A model generated the notes under the pieces. That model did not search any database. It was not told the origin of the DNA and worked only from the letters and a program-made list of their open reading frames with translations. A DNA stretch of 64,000 nucleotides from Bacillota bacterium (GTDB lineage Bacteria > Bacillota > Clostridia > Monoglobales > Firm-18): contig JALOAJ010000001.1 in assembly GCA_023228885.1 (NCBI GenBank), forward strand, positions 1 to 64,000, in the 5' to 3' direction. Positions 1 to 8,445 of this stretch are shown here, piece after piece. Position 1 is the stretch's first letter. Every line of letters starts with the position of its first letter. The position numbers and the translations under genes are program-made.

Positions 1-156
1 TTATTTAATCAAGGAGCGCTAACGCTTTCCTCCTTGACAAAAGAAATATTAGCAATTTTGAGAAGTTACAGCATTCAAGGAGAAAGCTTTTCAGGGGTCT
101 GTGTCACATATGTTTGACTTCTCTGCAATTTTTAGGAAAGCAAAAATGTATCCCGC
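1..156. other. Intergenic stretch at window edge with a short hairpin
   Basis: No convincing coding sequence is seen on either strand. An inverted repeat pairs TCAAGGA (9-15) with TCCTTGA (31-37), with an inner AGCG/CGCT pairing, but no T-run follows, so it is not a clear terminator. A TTGACA at 34-39 has no good -10 partner at 16-18 bp. The upstream gene lies outside the window. Confidence 0.4.
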
Positions 157-185
157 TTGACATCTTATCGCTGTTATAGTATAAT
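157..185 (+). promoter_or_regulatory. Consensus SigA promoter for the EF-G-like gene
   Basis: TTGACA (157-162) and TATAAT (180-185) are separated by exactly 17 bp, a perfect vegetative promoter. Transcription would start near 192, leaving a leader of about 275 nt before the EF-G-like start codon. Confidence 0.8.
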
Positions 186-189
186 AATT

Positions 190-468
190 TTTGAGAAATC
201 ATGGCGTTTGGTCTTTCCGAAATTAACTCTTATAACCGCATGTATCCTGCTTATTGGCGGTTTGTTATAAGATATCCTATAAGGGGTGTTGAATAATTGG
301 ATAGCATAAACTTTATGCGATAAGTCTTTGTGTGAATGGCGCAATATATTCCCGAATGCATGAAGCGCTTGCCCTGTTTTTTGCGTCGTTTGGTTCAAAA
401 AGTTTTCGCAAATTTATATTTCCAATTATCCAGCGCCTCTTTATAAATTACGAGGAGGATTGATTTTT
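190..468 (+). ncRNA. Long structured 5' leader or small RNA of unknown class
   Basis: About 275 nt lie between the consensus promoter and the EF-G-like gene with no coding signal. Visible structure: TCTTATAAC pairs with GTTATAAGA (about 226-273) around an inner CCGC/GCGG pairing. A second hairpin, GCATAAA-c-TTTATGC, lies near 304-318, and TATCC/GGATA can bracket part of the region. I do not recognise a known riboswitch. A 6S-like RNA was considered but not shown. It may be a regulated leader or simply an unusually long untranslated region. Confidence 0.3.
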
Positions 469-2526
469 ATGAGACAGGTTTCAATTGATAAAATCAGGAA
501 CATCTGCCTATTGGGGCATGGGGGGAGCGGAAAAACTTCGCTTACCGAAGCAATGCTTAAATATGCAAAGGTGATAGACCGTTTAGGCAAGGTTACGGAA
601 GGCACAACTGCAACGGATTTTGACCCGGAGGAAATCAGACGCACAATATCCATCAATACTGCGGTTGCAACATTTGAAAGCAACGATTGTAAATATAATT
701 TAATCGACACCCCCGGTTATTTTGACTTTGTAGGAGAAATTTTAGAGGGTGTTCGTGTGGCGGATGCCGCCGTTATCACATTAAGCAGCAGGTCGGGGCT
801 TTCGGTCGGGGCGGAAAAATCGTGGGACTATTGTGTCGAACGCAAAATGCCGAGGCTGTTTTTTGTGAATAAAATGGATGACGAGCATTCGGACTTTCAA
901 AAGGTTTTAGGCGAGCTTGAAAATAAATACGGAAATTCTGTTGTACCCTTTATTGTTCCAATAGTGGATGAAGGTAAAATGACCGGGTACATTGATGTTA
1001 TACAGGAAAAGGCAATGTCGTTTGCCGACGGTTCTTCAAAAGAGACGGCTATGCCGGACAGCGCAGCGGATATGATTGCTTCAATGCGCGAAAAGCTTGT
1101 TGAGGCAGTAGCCGAAAGCAATGAAGAGCTTATGGAAAAGTATTTTAACGGCGAAGAATTTACAGTTGACGAAATTAAAGCAGCGCTGCGTGCAGGCATT
1201 ATAGGTAACGATATTTTTCCTGTTTTGTGCGGCTCGGCGATTGACAGTATGGGCATTGATGTTTTGCTTGATGCAATATGCGAATATATGCCTTCGCCCG
1301 CCGATATGCCGGCTGAAAAAACGATAAGCGGCGATGAAATAGCCGCCAAGGAAACCGAGCCTTTATCGCTGCTTGTTTTTAAAACGGTTGCCGACCCATA
1401 TGTTGGCAAGCTGTCGTATTTTAGGGTTTATTCGGGCAAACTGACGGCGGATACAACCGTAACGAACAGCACCAAAGGGGTAAATGAAAAAATCGGTAAA
1501 ATTTATTTTGTTACGGGCAAAAAACAAGCGGAAACAAACGAAATCGGCGCAGGCGATATAGGCGCCGTTACAAAACTTGCAAATACCGTAACGGGAGACA
1601 CCCTTTGCAAGCAAGGAGAAAAAATTACCTTTGCGGGCATTGATTTTCCAACACCGAACTTAACTCTTGCGATAGCTCCCAAAACAAAGGGCGACGAGGA
1701 AAAAATAAGCACCGGCTTGCAACGGCTTGCCGAGGAGGACCCAACCTTTAAAATAGAAAACAATGCGGAGGTTCGCCAAATGCTTATAAGCGGCTTGGGC
1801 GAGCTTCATATAGATGTTATAACAAGCAAATTAAAAGCAAAATTTGGCGTTTCGGTTGATTTAAACGAGCCTAAGGTGCCCTATCGCGAAACGATACGCA
1901 AAAAGGTTAAGGTTGAAGGAAAGCATAAAAAACAGTCGGGCGGGCATGGTCAATACGGTCATGTTTGGATTGAATTTGAACCGGGCGAAACAGAAGGCTT
2001 GATTTTTGAAGAAAAGATTTTTGGCGGCGCTGTGCCTAAAAACTATTTTCCGGCAGTTGAAAAGGGGTTACAGGAAAGTATTTCACGCGGCGTTTTAGCG
2101 GGTTATCCTGTTGTTAACTTAAAAGCAACGCTTGTTGACGGCTCTTTTCACCCTGTTGATTCATCTGAGATGGCATTTAAAATTGCCGCATCGTTGGCAT
2201 ACAGAAAAGGTGTTGAAGAAGCCTCGCCGGTTCTGCTTGAACCTATCGGGCGGTTGGAAGTGCTTGTGCCCTCGGCAAACATGGGTGACATTATCGGTGA
2301 CATAAACAAGCGGCGAGGGCGTGTTTTGGGCATGAACCCCGCCGGCGGCGGTTTGGAGCAGGTTGTTGCCGAGGTGCCTATGTCGGAGGTTCATAAGTAT
2401 GCTACCGACCTTCGCTCCATAACGCAGGCAAGAGGCAGCTTTACTCTTGAGTTTGAGCGGTATGAAGAAGCGCCGCAAAATATAGCACAAAAGGTTATTG
2501 AAGAAAGCAAACAAGAAGAAAAATAA
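469..2526 (+). CDS. Elongation factor G-like translational GTPase (EF-G paralogue)
   Basis: A 685-residue translational GTPase of EF-G length. The P-loop GHGGSGKTS is at residues 16-24, DTPGY at 80-84 and NKMD at 134-137, followed by the beta-barrel and EF-G domains III-V. ATG 469 is chosen because GAGGAGG (453-459) sits 9 bases upstream; an in-frame TTG at 460 abuts that site. Switch I reads EEIRRTISI rather than the classical RGITI, which groups it with EF-G2-like paralogues rather than the str-operon fusA. It may act in translocation or a specialised ribosome step. It is monocistronic, with its own consensus promoter and a terminator at 2565-2587. Confidence 0.85.
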   Translation: MRQVSIDKIRNICLLGHGGSGKTSLTEAMLKYAKVIDRLGKVTEGTTATDFDPEEIRRTISINTAVATFESNDCKYNLIDTPGYFDFVGEILEGVRVADAAVITLSSRSGLSVGAEKSWDYCVERKMPRLFFVNKMDDEHSDFQKVLGELENKYGNSVVPFIVPIVDEGKMTGYIDVIQEKAMSFADGSSKETAMPDSAADMIASMREKLVEAVAESNEELMEKYFNGEEFTVDEIKAALRAGIIGNDIFPVLCGSAIDSMGIDVLLDAICEYMPSPADMPAEKTISGDEIAAKETEPLSLLVFKTVADPYVGKLSYFRVYSGKLTADTTVTNSTKGVNEKIGKIYFVTGKKQAETNEIGAGDIGAVTKLANTVTGDTLCKQGEKITFAGIDFPTPNLTLAIAPKTKGDEEKISTGLQRLAEEDPTFKIENNAEVRQMLISGLGELHIDVITSKLKAKFGVSVDLNEPKVPYRETIRKKVKVEGKHKKQSGGHGQYGHVWIEFEPGETEGLIFEEKIFGGAVPKNYFPAVEKGLQESISRGVLAGYPVVNLKATLVDGSFHPVDSSEMAFKIAASLAYRKGVEEASPVLLEPIGRLEVLVPSANMGDIIGDINKRRGRVLGMNPAGGGLEQVVAEVPMSEVHKYATDLRSITQARGSFTLEFERYEEAPQNIAQKVIEESKQEEK

Positions 2527-2564
2527 AAGAATATGTCTTATGCTATTCTTTTTCGTTAAAATCA

Positions 2565-2587
2565 GGGGCTGTCACAGCCCCTTTTTT
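2565..2587 (+). terminator. Rho-independent terminator after the EF-G-like gene
   Basis: GGGGCTG-tca-CAGCCCC, a perfect 7-bp GC-rich stem with a 3-nt loop, is directly followed by TTTTTT. It lies 38 bases after the EF-G-like stop codon and before queH. Confidence 0.9.
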
Positions 2588-2615
2588 CCCTCAATATAAA
2601 GGTAGTGAAGGGCTA

Positions 2616-3197
2616 ATGTTTACGCAAGAAAAAACAGTTGAAAATAATGCGGTGAAGTCGTTGCTTTTGCATAGCTGCTGCGCTCCTTGCAGCAGCAGCG
2701 TGCTTGAAAGGCTGGCGGGCAGTTTTGATGTGACCGTTTATTTTTACAACCCGAACATTTATCCGCAAAGCGAATATGATAAAAGGGCGAGCCAACAAGC
2801 CGATTTTATAAAAAAGTTTAAGACCTCGAATATAAAAAATTGCATCATAGAGCAATACGATAACAGCGTTTTTTTTGAATCGGTAAAGGGGCTGGAGGCT
2901 GAAAAGGAAGGCGGAGAGCGTTGTTTTAACTGCTATTTGTTGCGTATGGAAAAAACAGCGGCGCTTGCCGCGGAAAAAGGTATGGATTATTTTACAACAA
3001 CCCTTTCTGTAAGCCCGTACAAAAACGCAAAAAAACTTAACGAAATAGGCGTTGCTCTTGCAGAAAAATACGGCGTGGGGTATCTTTATTCGGATTTTAA
3101 AAAGAAAGACGGCTATAAGCGCTCGATAGAGCTTTCTGCAAAGTATAATTTATATCGGCAAAATTATTGCGGTTGCATATACTCAATAAAAGACTGA
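2616..3197 (+). CDS. queH: Epoxyqueuosine reductase QueH
   Basis: A 193-residue protein of the QueH (formerly DUF208) family, which reduces epoxyqueuosine to queuosine in tRNA anticodons with an iron-sulfur cluster. The diagnostic cysteines are visible: CCAPC at residues 21-25, CFNC at 103-106, and C185 and C187 near the C-terminus (NYCGCIYS). Length is normal for the family. The upstream purine-rich GTGAAGGG is a modest ribosome site for ATG 2616. It is followed after 24 bases by glmM on the same strand, so the two are probably co-transcribed, although no functional link is obvious. Confidence 0.92.
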   Translation: MFTQEKTVENNAVKSLLLHSCCAPCSSSVLERLAGSFDVTVYFYNPNIYPQSEYDKRASQQADFIKKFKTSNIKNCIIEQYDNSVFFESVKGLEAEKEGGERCFNCYLLRMEKTAALAAEKGMDYFTTTLSVSPYKNAKKLNEIGVALAEKYGVGYLYSDFKKKDGYKRSIELSAKYNLYRQNYCGCIYSIKD

Positions 3198-3221
3198 TTT
3201 TTGCCAAGAAGGAGAAAAAAT

Positions 3222-4589
3222 ATGCCAAAACTATTCGGCACCGACGGGGTTCGGGGGGTTGCCAACAAAGAGCTTACCGCTCCGCTTGCCTTTTCGATTG
3301 GGCAGGCAGGCGCACATATTTTAACAGCTCTTACATCGTCAGAATTACAAACGGGGCGCAAGGCTAAAATTGTTGTGGGCAAGGATACCCGCATTTCATC
3401 CGACATGCTTGAAGCGGCGCTTGCGGCGGGTATATGCTCGGCAGGCGCGCAGGCAGAGGTTGTTGGGGTTGTGCCCACCCCTGCTGTTGCTCTTTTAACA
3501 AGGCAATTAAGTGCCGATGCAGGGGTTGTTATATCTGCGTCGCATAACTCGGCGGAATACAACGGCATTAAATTTTTTAATAATAAAGGCTACAAGTTAA
3601 GCGACGATATTGAGGATGAAATTGAAAAGATAGTCAGCGGGGAGAAAAAAATTAAAAAGCTGCCCACCGGCGGCGATTTGGGGCGTATTGTAAGAAATGC
3701 GCAGGCAAAAGACAACTACATAAATTTTGCCAAGGATGTTGTTAAGGGGGATTTTTGCGGGCTTAAAGTTGCATTGGACAATGCCAACGGCGCCGCATCC
3801 AAAATATCCTGTTCAATTTTTAAACAGCTTGGTGCAGAGGTTTTTGTTATAAATGATGAGCCGAACGGGCTTAACATAAACGAAAATTGCGGTTCGACCC
3901 ATTTAGGGCAGCTTCAAGAGCTCACCAAAGCAACAGGCGCAGACATAGGCCTTGCTTTTGACGGAGATGCCGACAGGGTGCTTGCGGTTGATGAAAAAGG
4001 CAATATAATAGATGGTGACAAAATTTTATTGATTTGTGCGGCAGACATGAAAAAAAGCGGCGCTCTTAAAAATAATACGATAGTTGCAACCGTTATGAGC
4101 AATTTAGGAATGTTTATAGCAGCCGAAAAGCTTGGAATCGACATACTAAAAGCAGATGTGGGCGACAGGTATGTGATAGAGGAAATGATAAAAGGCGGCT
4201 ATAACCTGGGCGGCGAACAGTCGGGGCATATAATATTTCATGATTATAACACAACGGGTGATGGAATTGTAACGGCGCTTTCACTTGTTTCCGTTTTACG
4301 GCGCAGCGGCAAAACGCTTTCGTCTCTTGCGCAAATAATGCAAAAGTTACCGCAGGTGCTTATAAATGCAAAGGTTGGAAGCAAAAATAAAAATATATAT
4401 TTAAAAGATAACGATATAAAAGCGGAAATCAAAAAAATTGAGGAACTGTTTTTAGGCAACGGCAGGGTGTTAATACGCCCGTCCGGCACCGAGCCGCTTG
4501 TTCGCGTTATGATAGAAGGCACAGATTTAAATTTGATAGAACAAAATGCAAAACGGCTTGCCAAGTTGATTGAAAACAAGGCAGGTTAA
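3222..4589 (+). CDS. glmM: Phosphoglucosamine mutase GlmM
   Basis: Converts glucosamine-6-phosphate to glucosamine-1-phosphate for peptidoglycan precursor synthesis. It has 455 residues, the usual length. It begins with KLFGTDGVRG. The phosphoserine loop ISASHNS is at 104-110 (active Ser about 107), the metal loop DGDADR at 247-252, the sugar loop GGEQSGH at 330-336 and the phosphate loop RPSGTEP near the C-terminus. ASHNS replaces the more common ASHNP. ATG 3222 has AAGAAGGAG 7 bases upstream; a TTG at 3201 would add seven basic residues absent from the family. It follows queH closely. Confidence 0.95.
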   Translation: MPKLFGTDGVRGVANKELTAPLAFSIGQAGAHILTALTSSELQTGRKAKIVVGKDTRISSDMLEAALAAGICSAGAQAEVVGVVPTPAVALLTRQLSADAGVVISASHNSAEYNGIKFFNNKGYKLSDDIEDEIEKIVSGEKKIKKLPTGGDLGRIVRNAQAKDNYINFAKDVVKGDFCGLKVALDNANGAASKISCSIFKQLGAEVFVINDEPNGLNINENCGSTHLGQLQELTKATGADIGLAFDGDADRVLAVDEKGNIIDGDKILLICAADMKKSGALKNNTIVATVMSNLGMFIAAEKLGIDILKADVGDRYVIEEMIKGGYNLGGEQSGHIIFHDYNTTGDGIVTALSLVSVLRRSGKTLSSLAQIMQKLPQVLINAKVGSKNKNIYLKDNDIKAEIKKIEELFLGNGRVLIRPSGTEPLVRVMIEGTDLNLIEQNAKRLAKLIENKAG

Positions 4590-4621
4590 ATATATGCCGC
4601 ACCTATTTTCGGCAAGCCGTT
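4552..4621. repeat. 11-bp inverted repeat spanning the glmM/sipL convergent junction
   Basis: AACGGCTTGCC (4552-4562, inside the end of glmM) and GGCAAGCCGTT (4611-4621) are perfect complements separated by 48 bases. The long loop and lack of a T-run argue against an efficient intrinsic terminator, but the pair could fold in both convergent transcripts. Confidence 0.4.
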
Positions 4622-4640
4622 AATTGTTGTTTTTGCAGCA

Positions 4641-6191
4641 TTATTGCGGGATAATGATTTGCATTCCGGCAATCGGTTCTGTTTCGCTTTTTATGTCGTT
4701 GGCGGCGGTTACGCTGTTTACCGCAACCCGATATTTTTTTGCCACATCCCACACCCGGTCGCCTTTTTGAGCAAAATAAATTTTAATGCTGTATTTTGGC
4801 TTTTCGGCTGTCGGGAGCGGTTCGCCTTCGGTAATTTCGCTGACATATTCTATACTTTCGGTTGATATAACTTTCGCATCGGCGCTTAGGATAAATCTAA
4901 GCTGTATCTCACGCCCCAAGCCGATGTTATAGCCCACATGGTCAATATTGATTTTTACGTCGCAAAGCATATTTTCAGCCAAATCCTTTGCGTCAATGTG
5001 CTGGACAAAATTGCTTTCATGCTTGTATGTGTATATCGGATAGCTTTTATCGTCCGAAAGATATAGCACATATGTGTCTATAACACCCTCTATAACAATT
5101 TTTTCGCCCTCTATTCGCGCTGAAGAAAGGTACGGCTTTGCAATAATATTATAAACTTGGATTATTTCCGGCAAATCGGCAGGAACGCCTGCAATATCAT
5201 TTATCGTAATTTGCGCTTTAGTTTCAAACACCATTTTGTCAAGCATTGCAGGGGTTTTTGCAATGCAAAGGTCTTGTTGCGTGCTGTATATGTCCTCTAA
5301 AATTTCAATTTCGCCTTTGCGCACAACCTTGCCTGCTGCAATAATGCTTATATCGGCAATAAGCGCCCTGCAATCCCCATCCGAGTCTTCCATCAATTCA
5401 TATGTAACATTGCTTGTGGTAAAGTCAATGTCGGCGGTCATTTCCTCGTCAACCCCATCAACATCTATTACCTCGGCAAAAGGTATTTCATGCCCCATAA
5501 ATTGTATTGTGTTTTCATCCATATCCCCGATATACAGCGTTGTGACATTTAAAGCCCCTTTTATTATAAGCTTGTTGGTTGCGGTCTTTACTTCCGTTGC
5601 CCCAATTTGCACATCCTGCTTTAACACAGAGGCTATTCCCGGTTTCCCCGCCGGAACGTCAAGCTGTTCTTTGAGAGCCGCTTCGGTGTCAACCCTTGAA
5701 ACAACATTATACGGCTGTATCTTTTTATAAAGTTTTTCACAGCCATCACATAAAACACTTGTTATAACATTTATGCTAAGGGGCGAAATAACCCTTGCAT
5801 CAAGGGCAACAATTGTGCGCACATTTACCTTTCTGCTGTTTATAACTTCATACTCAACATTTTCAACATCGCATTCTAATAAAATTCCCATGCTTGGTTC
5901 TGCGCCTTTTGCATCAATGTTGTGTTTAAAATTTTGCAGATGGTTAATACATTTAATTGTGTTATCCTCGCCGATGTATAAAATATTCAGGAACACACGC
6001 CCCTCAACCAAAACTCCGTCGGTTGTGCATTCTTTCGATGTAGCAACGGCACTTGCATCTACTTGAAGCACCTTTGCAATGTCAGGTTTTGCATCGGGAA
6101 CTATTATATCAGCCTCGGTGTGCGATTGCGAAAAGGCAGCAATCACCGCTTCGCTGATGCATATTGGTTCGTGCCGGCATTCTATCATCAT
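4641..6191 (-). CDS. sipL: SipL-like SPOCS (DUF3794) protein with LysM, spore coat morphogenesis
   Basis: A 516-residue protein with repeated SPOCS/DUF3794 modules over most of its length (opening with CRHEPICISEAVIAAF and DAKPDIAKVLQVDA) and a single C-terminal LysM domain at about 470-516. This is the architecture of SipL, which in Clostridioides difficile binds SpoIVA and anchors the coat to the forespore. Start 6191 is chosen because AGGAGAGG lies 7 bases upstream; the longer frame to 6215 would start inside that site. It is convergent with glmM and divergent from yicC. A SigE promoter is expected but I could not place one confidently. Confidence 0.8.
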   Translation of the reverse strand: MMIECRHEPICISEAVIAAFSQSHTEADIIVPDAKPDIAKVLQVDASAVATSKECTTDGVLVEGRVFLNILYIGEDNTIKCINHLQNFKHNIDAKGAEPSMGILLECDVENVEYEVINSRKVNVRTIVALDARVISPLSINVITSVLCDGCEKLYKKIQPYNVVSRVDTEAALKEQLDVPAGKPGIASVLKQDVQIGATEVKTATNKLIIKGALNVTTLYIGDMDENTIQFMGHEIPFAEVIDVDGVDEEMTADIDFTTSNVTYELMEDSDGDCRALIADISIIAAGKVVRKGEIEILEDIYSTQQDLCIAKTPAMLDKMVFETKAQITINDIAGVPADLPEIIQVYNIIAKPYLSSARIEGEKIVIEGVIDTYVLYLSDDKSYPIYTYKHESNFVQHIDAKDLAENMLCDVKINIDHVGYNIGLGREIQLRFILSADAKVISTESIEYVSEITEGEPLPTAEKPKYSIKIYFAQKGDRVWDVAKKYRVAVNSVTAANDIKSETEPIAGMQIIIPQ

Positions 6192-6340
6192 TGAAAATCC
6201 TCTCCTTAAAAACAACTTGTTTATAGGGAATGAATAACTGAAAGTTCATGTTTTGCGTCTTTTTAAACCGCCTCTTGCCGCATAAGCGCCGACTTTCGAT
6301 TTTTCATCCTCCCCTTATGATATATTTATGTAGCCAACCC

Positions 6341-6369
6341 TTGCTTTATGCTAAAAAGATTGTTATAAT
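6341..6369 (+). promoter_or_regulatory. SigA promoter for the yicC operon
   Basis: TTGCTT (6341-6346), 17-bp spacer, TATAAT (6364-6369), about 80 bases before yicC. It is the only strong promoter seen in the sipL-yicC divergent gap. Confidence 0.65.
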
Positions 6370-6448
6370 ATTAAACACATATATTTGTATTATTTTTCAT
6401 TTAAAATGCAGGCAAATTTATTTGCACGCGAAGGAAGTGAAACTTTAG

Positions 6449-7327
6449 ATGATAAAAAGCATGACAGGTTACGGCAGGGCACAGCAAACTATCGGCGAAT
6501 ATGAAGTGATGGTTGAAATAAAATCGCTAAATCACAGGTATTTGGATTTTAACATTAAAACCTCGCGCCGATATGCCTTTTTGGAGGATGCTGTTAAAAG
6601 CTGCTTAAAGGGCTTTATTTCAAGGGGTAAGGTAGAGGTTATCCTTTCGGTGCGTAAGCAGTTTGACGATAGCAAAAGTGTTTTGTTAAACAGCTCCCTT
6701 GCAAAAGGTTACATTGATGCGTTAACTGAGCTTTCAACCAAATTTGGTATAAAAAACGATTTGTCAACATCTGTTTTGGCACGATTTGACGATATTTTTG
6801 ACACATCATACCAAGAGCAGGACGAAAAGGAGAGCGCCGCCGCTGCGTTGTCGGTCGTTGAGGCTGCGGCAAGCGGTTTTACGCAAATGAGGCGCCGTGA
6901 AGGCGAAAAACTTTATGCCGATATGTCTGAACGAAACGGGTACATCCGCAATCGGCTAAAAGAGATAGAAAAACTTGAACCGCAAACGGTAAACGATTAC
7001 AGGGAAAAGCTTGAACAAAAGATTAAAGAACTGTTGGCAGGCGCCCCCGTTGATGAAGGCAGGATATTGGCCGAAACGGCAATTTTTGCCGATAAGGTTT
7101 CCATAACAGAGGAGATTGTTCGTTTACACAGCCATATAGGTGAGTTTGAAAGGATAGCAAGCGCCGACGAACCGGTAGGCAGAAAGCTGGATTTTCTTCT
7201 TCAGGAGATGAACAGGGAAATAAACACAATCGGCTCAAAATCAAACAGCTTGGATATTTCCAAAATAGTTGTGGATATAAAGGCGGAACTTGAAAAAATT
7301 CGTGAGCAGCTTCAAAATGTTGAATAG
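6449..7327 (+). CDS. yicC: YicC/YloC family endoribonuclease
   Basis: A 292-residue YicC-type protein. The family N-terminus MIKSMTGYGRA and the C-terminal DUF1732 signature NREINTIGSKSN are both clear. Family members are RNases implicated in small-RNA turnover and stationary-phase survival. GAAGGAAGTGA precedes ATG 6449. In Firmicutes yicC leads the remA-gmk-rpoZ cluster, and the same order follows here, starting 13 bases after its stop codon. Confidence 0.93.
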   Translation: MIKSMTGYGRAQQTIGEYEVMVEIKSLNHRYLDFNIKTSRRYAFLEDAVKSCLKGFISRGKVEVILSVRKQFDDSKSVLLNSSLAKGYIDALTELSTKFGIKNDLSTSVLARFDDIFDTSYQEQDEKESAAAALSVVEAAASGFTQMRRREGEKLYADMSERNGYIRNRLKEIEKLEPQTVNDYREKLEQKIKELLAGAPVDEGRILAETAIFADKVSITEEIVRLHSHIGEFERIASADEPVGRKLDFLLQEMNREINTIGSKSNSLDISKIVVDIKAELEKIREQLQNVE

Positions 7328-7340
7328 GGAGGAAAACATA

Positions 7341-7604
7341 TTGAAATTAATAAGTATAGGCTTTGGCAATACCGTTTCAGCCGAAAGGATTATAGCAATT
7401 GTAGGTCCCGATTCTTCACCTATACGGCGAATAATGCAAAAGGCGAAAGACACCGGCATGCTGATAGACGCCTCATGCGGCAGACGTACCCGAGCTGTCA
7501 TAATAGCAGACAGCGACCATATTATTCTTAGCGCGCTTCAACCGGAAACCATTTCAAACAGGGTGGTGGCAAAGGGAGGAACAGGGGAAGATGACAGTCA
7601 ATAA
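7341..7604 (+). CDS. remA: RemA family extracellular matrix regulator (DUF370)
   Basis: An 87-residue DUF370 protein. RemA is a DNA-binding activator of biofilm matrix genes in Bacillus subtilis. The core LISIGFGNTVSAERIIAIV, GRRTRAVIIADSDHIILSA and QPET motifs align from end to end. The start is TTG 7341, preceded by GGGAGG (7327-7332). An ATG at 7290 would run into yicC coding sequence and add 17 residues foreign to the family. The last 14 bases overlap the start of gmk, so the two are likely translationally coupled. Confidence 0.92.
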   Translation: MKLISIGFGNTVSAERIIAIVGPDSSPIRRIMQKAKDTGMLIDASCGRRTRAVIIADSDHIILSALQPETISNRVVAKGGTGEDDSQ

Positions 7605-8208
7605 AAAGGGTATATTAGTTGTCGTGTCCGGTCCGGCAGGTGTGGGCAAGGGCACGGTATGCGACGTTGTGTCGAAAAACAATCCCGAGATATTCATTTC
7701 GATATCTGCAACCACCAGGGCGCCTCGAAGGGGCGAGGTTGACGGGGTGCATTATTATTTTAAAACAAAAGAACAATTTGAAGAGATGATAGAAAACAAC
7801 GAACTGCTTGAATATAACAAATTTGTCAACGGCAACTATTACGGAACGCCTGCCAAGGAATGCGACACCCGTTTGGAAAACGGCGTAAACATTATTTTAG
7901 AAATTGATGTTGAAGGGGGCAAGCAAGTCAGGGCTAAGCGCCCGGACGCTGTTATGATATTTGTTTTACCGCCGTCATTTTGCGAGCTGGAAAAACGCCT
8001 TCGCGGTCGCAGCTCCGAAACGGAAGAAGATATTTTATCACGGCTTGCACGGTCCGAGGCGGAATTTGAGTATGGGAAGAAATACGATTATTTAATAGTC
8101 AACGACATGCCCGAGATGGCTGCGGCAAAAATACAGGCAATAATTGAAGCGGAAAAGCACCGCACATTCAGATGTTTAAACGAAGTTAAAAAAAACATTA
8201 TCAGATAG
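7591..8208 (+). CDS. gmk: Guanylate kinase
   Basis: A 205-residue ATP:GMP phosphotransferase that makes GDP. The P-loop is GPAGVGKG (14-21), with Ala in place of the usual Ser. The GMP-binding motifs TTRAPRRGEVDGVHYYF and EYNKFVNGNYYGTP and the lid region RLRGRSSETEED follow. It overlaps remA by 14 bases and precedes rpoZ by 14 bases, the standard Firmicutes order. Confidence 0.95.
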   Translation: MTVNKKGILVVVSGPAGVGKGTVCDVVSKNNPEIFISISATTRAPRRGEVDGVHYYFKTKEQFEEMIENNELLEYNKFVNGNYYGTPAKECDTRLENGVNIILEIDVEGGKQVRAKRPDAVMIFVLPPSFCELEKRLRGRSSETEEDILSRLARSEAEFEYGKKYDYLIVNDMPEMAAAKIQAIIEAEKHRTFRCLNEVKKNIIR

Positions 8209-8222
8209 AGGAGGTTTAAAAG

Positions 8223-8441
8223 ATGATTTTTCCACCGATTTCCGAGCTTTTAAAGAAAGCAGGCAGCAGATATTCCCTTGTTATAGCAACCGCAAAGCGT
8301 GCGCGCGAACTTGTGGCGGATGGCGACGCCCTTGACAAGGACGATATTGACAAACAGGTTTCAAACGCAATAGATGAATTATATGCCGACAAAATAGCGG
8401 TTGTTCACCCTCAAGTTAAAAATCACAACAAGGAGGGGTAA
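8223..8441 (+). CDS. rpoZ: DNA-directed RNA polymerase omega subunit
   Basis: A 72-residue omega subunit, which helps assembly of the beta-prime subunit. The family core SRYSLVIATAKRARELV and the conserved position between gmk and coaBC support the call. GAGGAGG-type site (GAGGAGGTTTAAAAG) precedes ATG 8223. It is at the short end of the family but complete. Confidence 0.92.
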   Translation: MIFPPISELLKKAGSRYSLVIATAKRARELVADGDALDKDDIDKQVSNAIDELYADKIAVVHPQVKNHNKEG

Positions 8442-8445
8442 AAAG

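Noticed and set aside
190..468. 6S RNA call for the EF-G leader
   Set aside because: The long quasi-continuous hairpin with central bubble expected of 6S RNA could not be drawn.
897..1409. Long reverse-strand frame inside the EF-G-like gene
   Set aside because: A shadow of the real gene; no start signals and low-complexity Ser/Ile-rich translation. Other reverse frames inside real genes were treated the same way.
6248..6448. 66-codon frame upstream of yicC
   Set aside because: It covers the yicC promoter, has no ribosome site and no protein-like composition.
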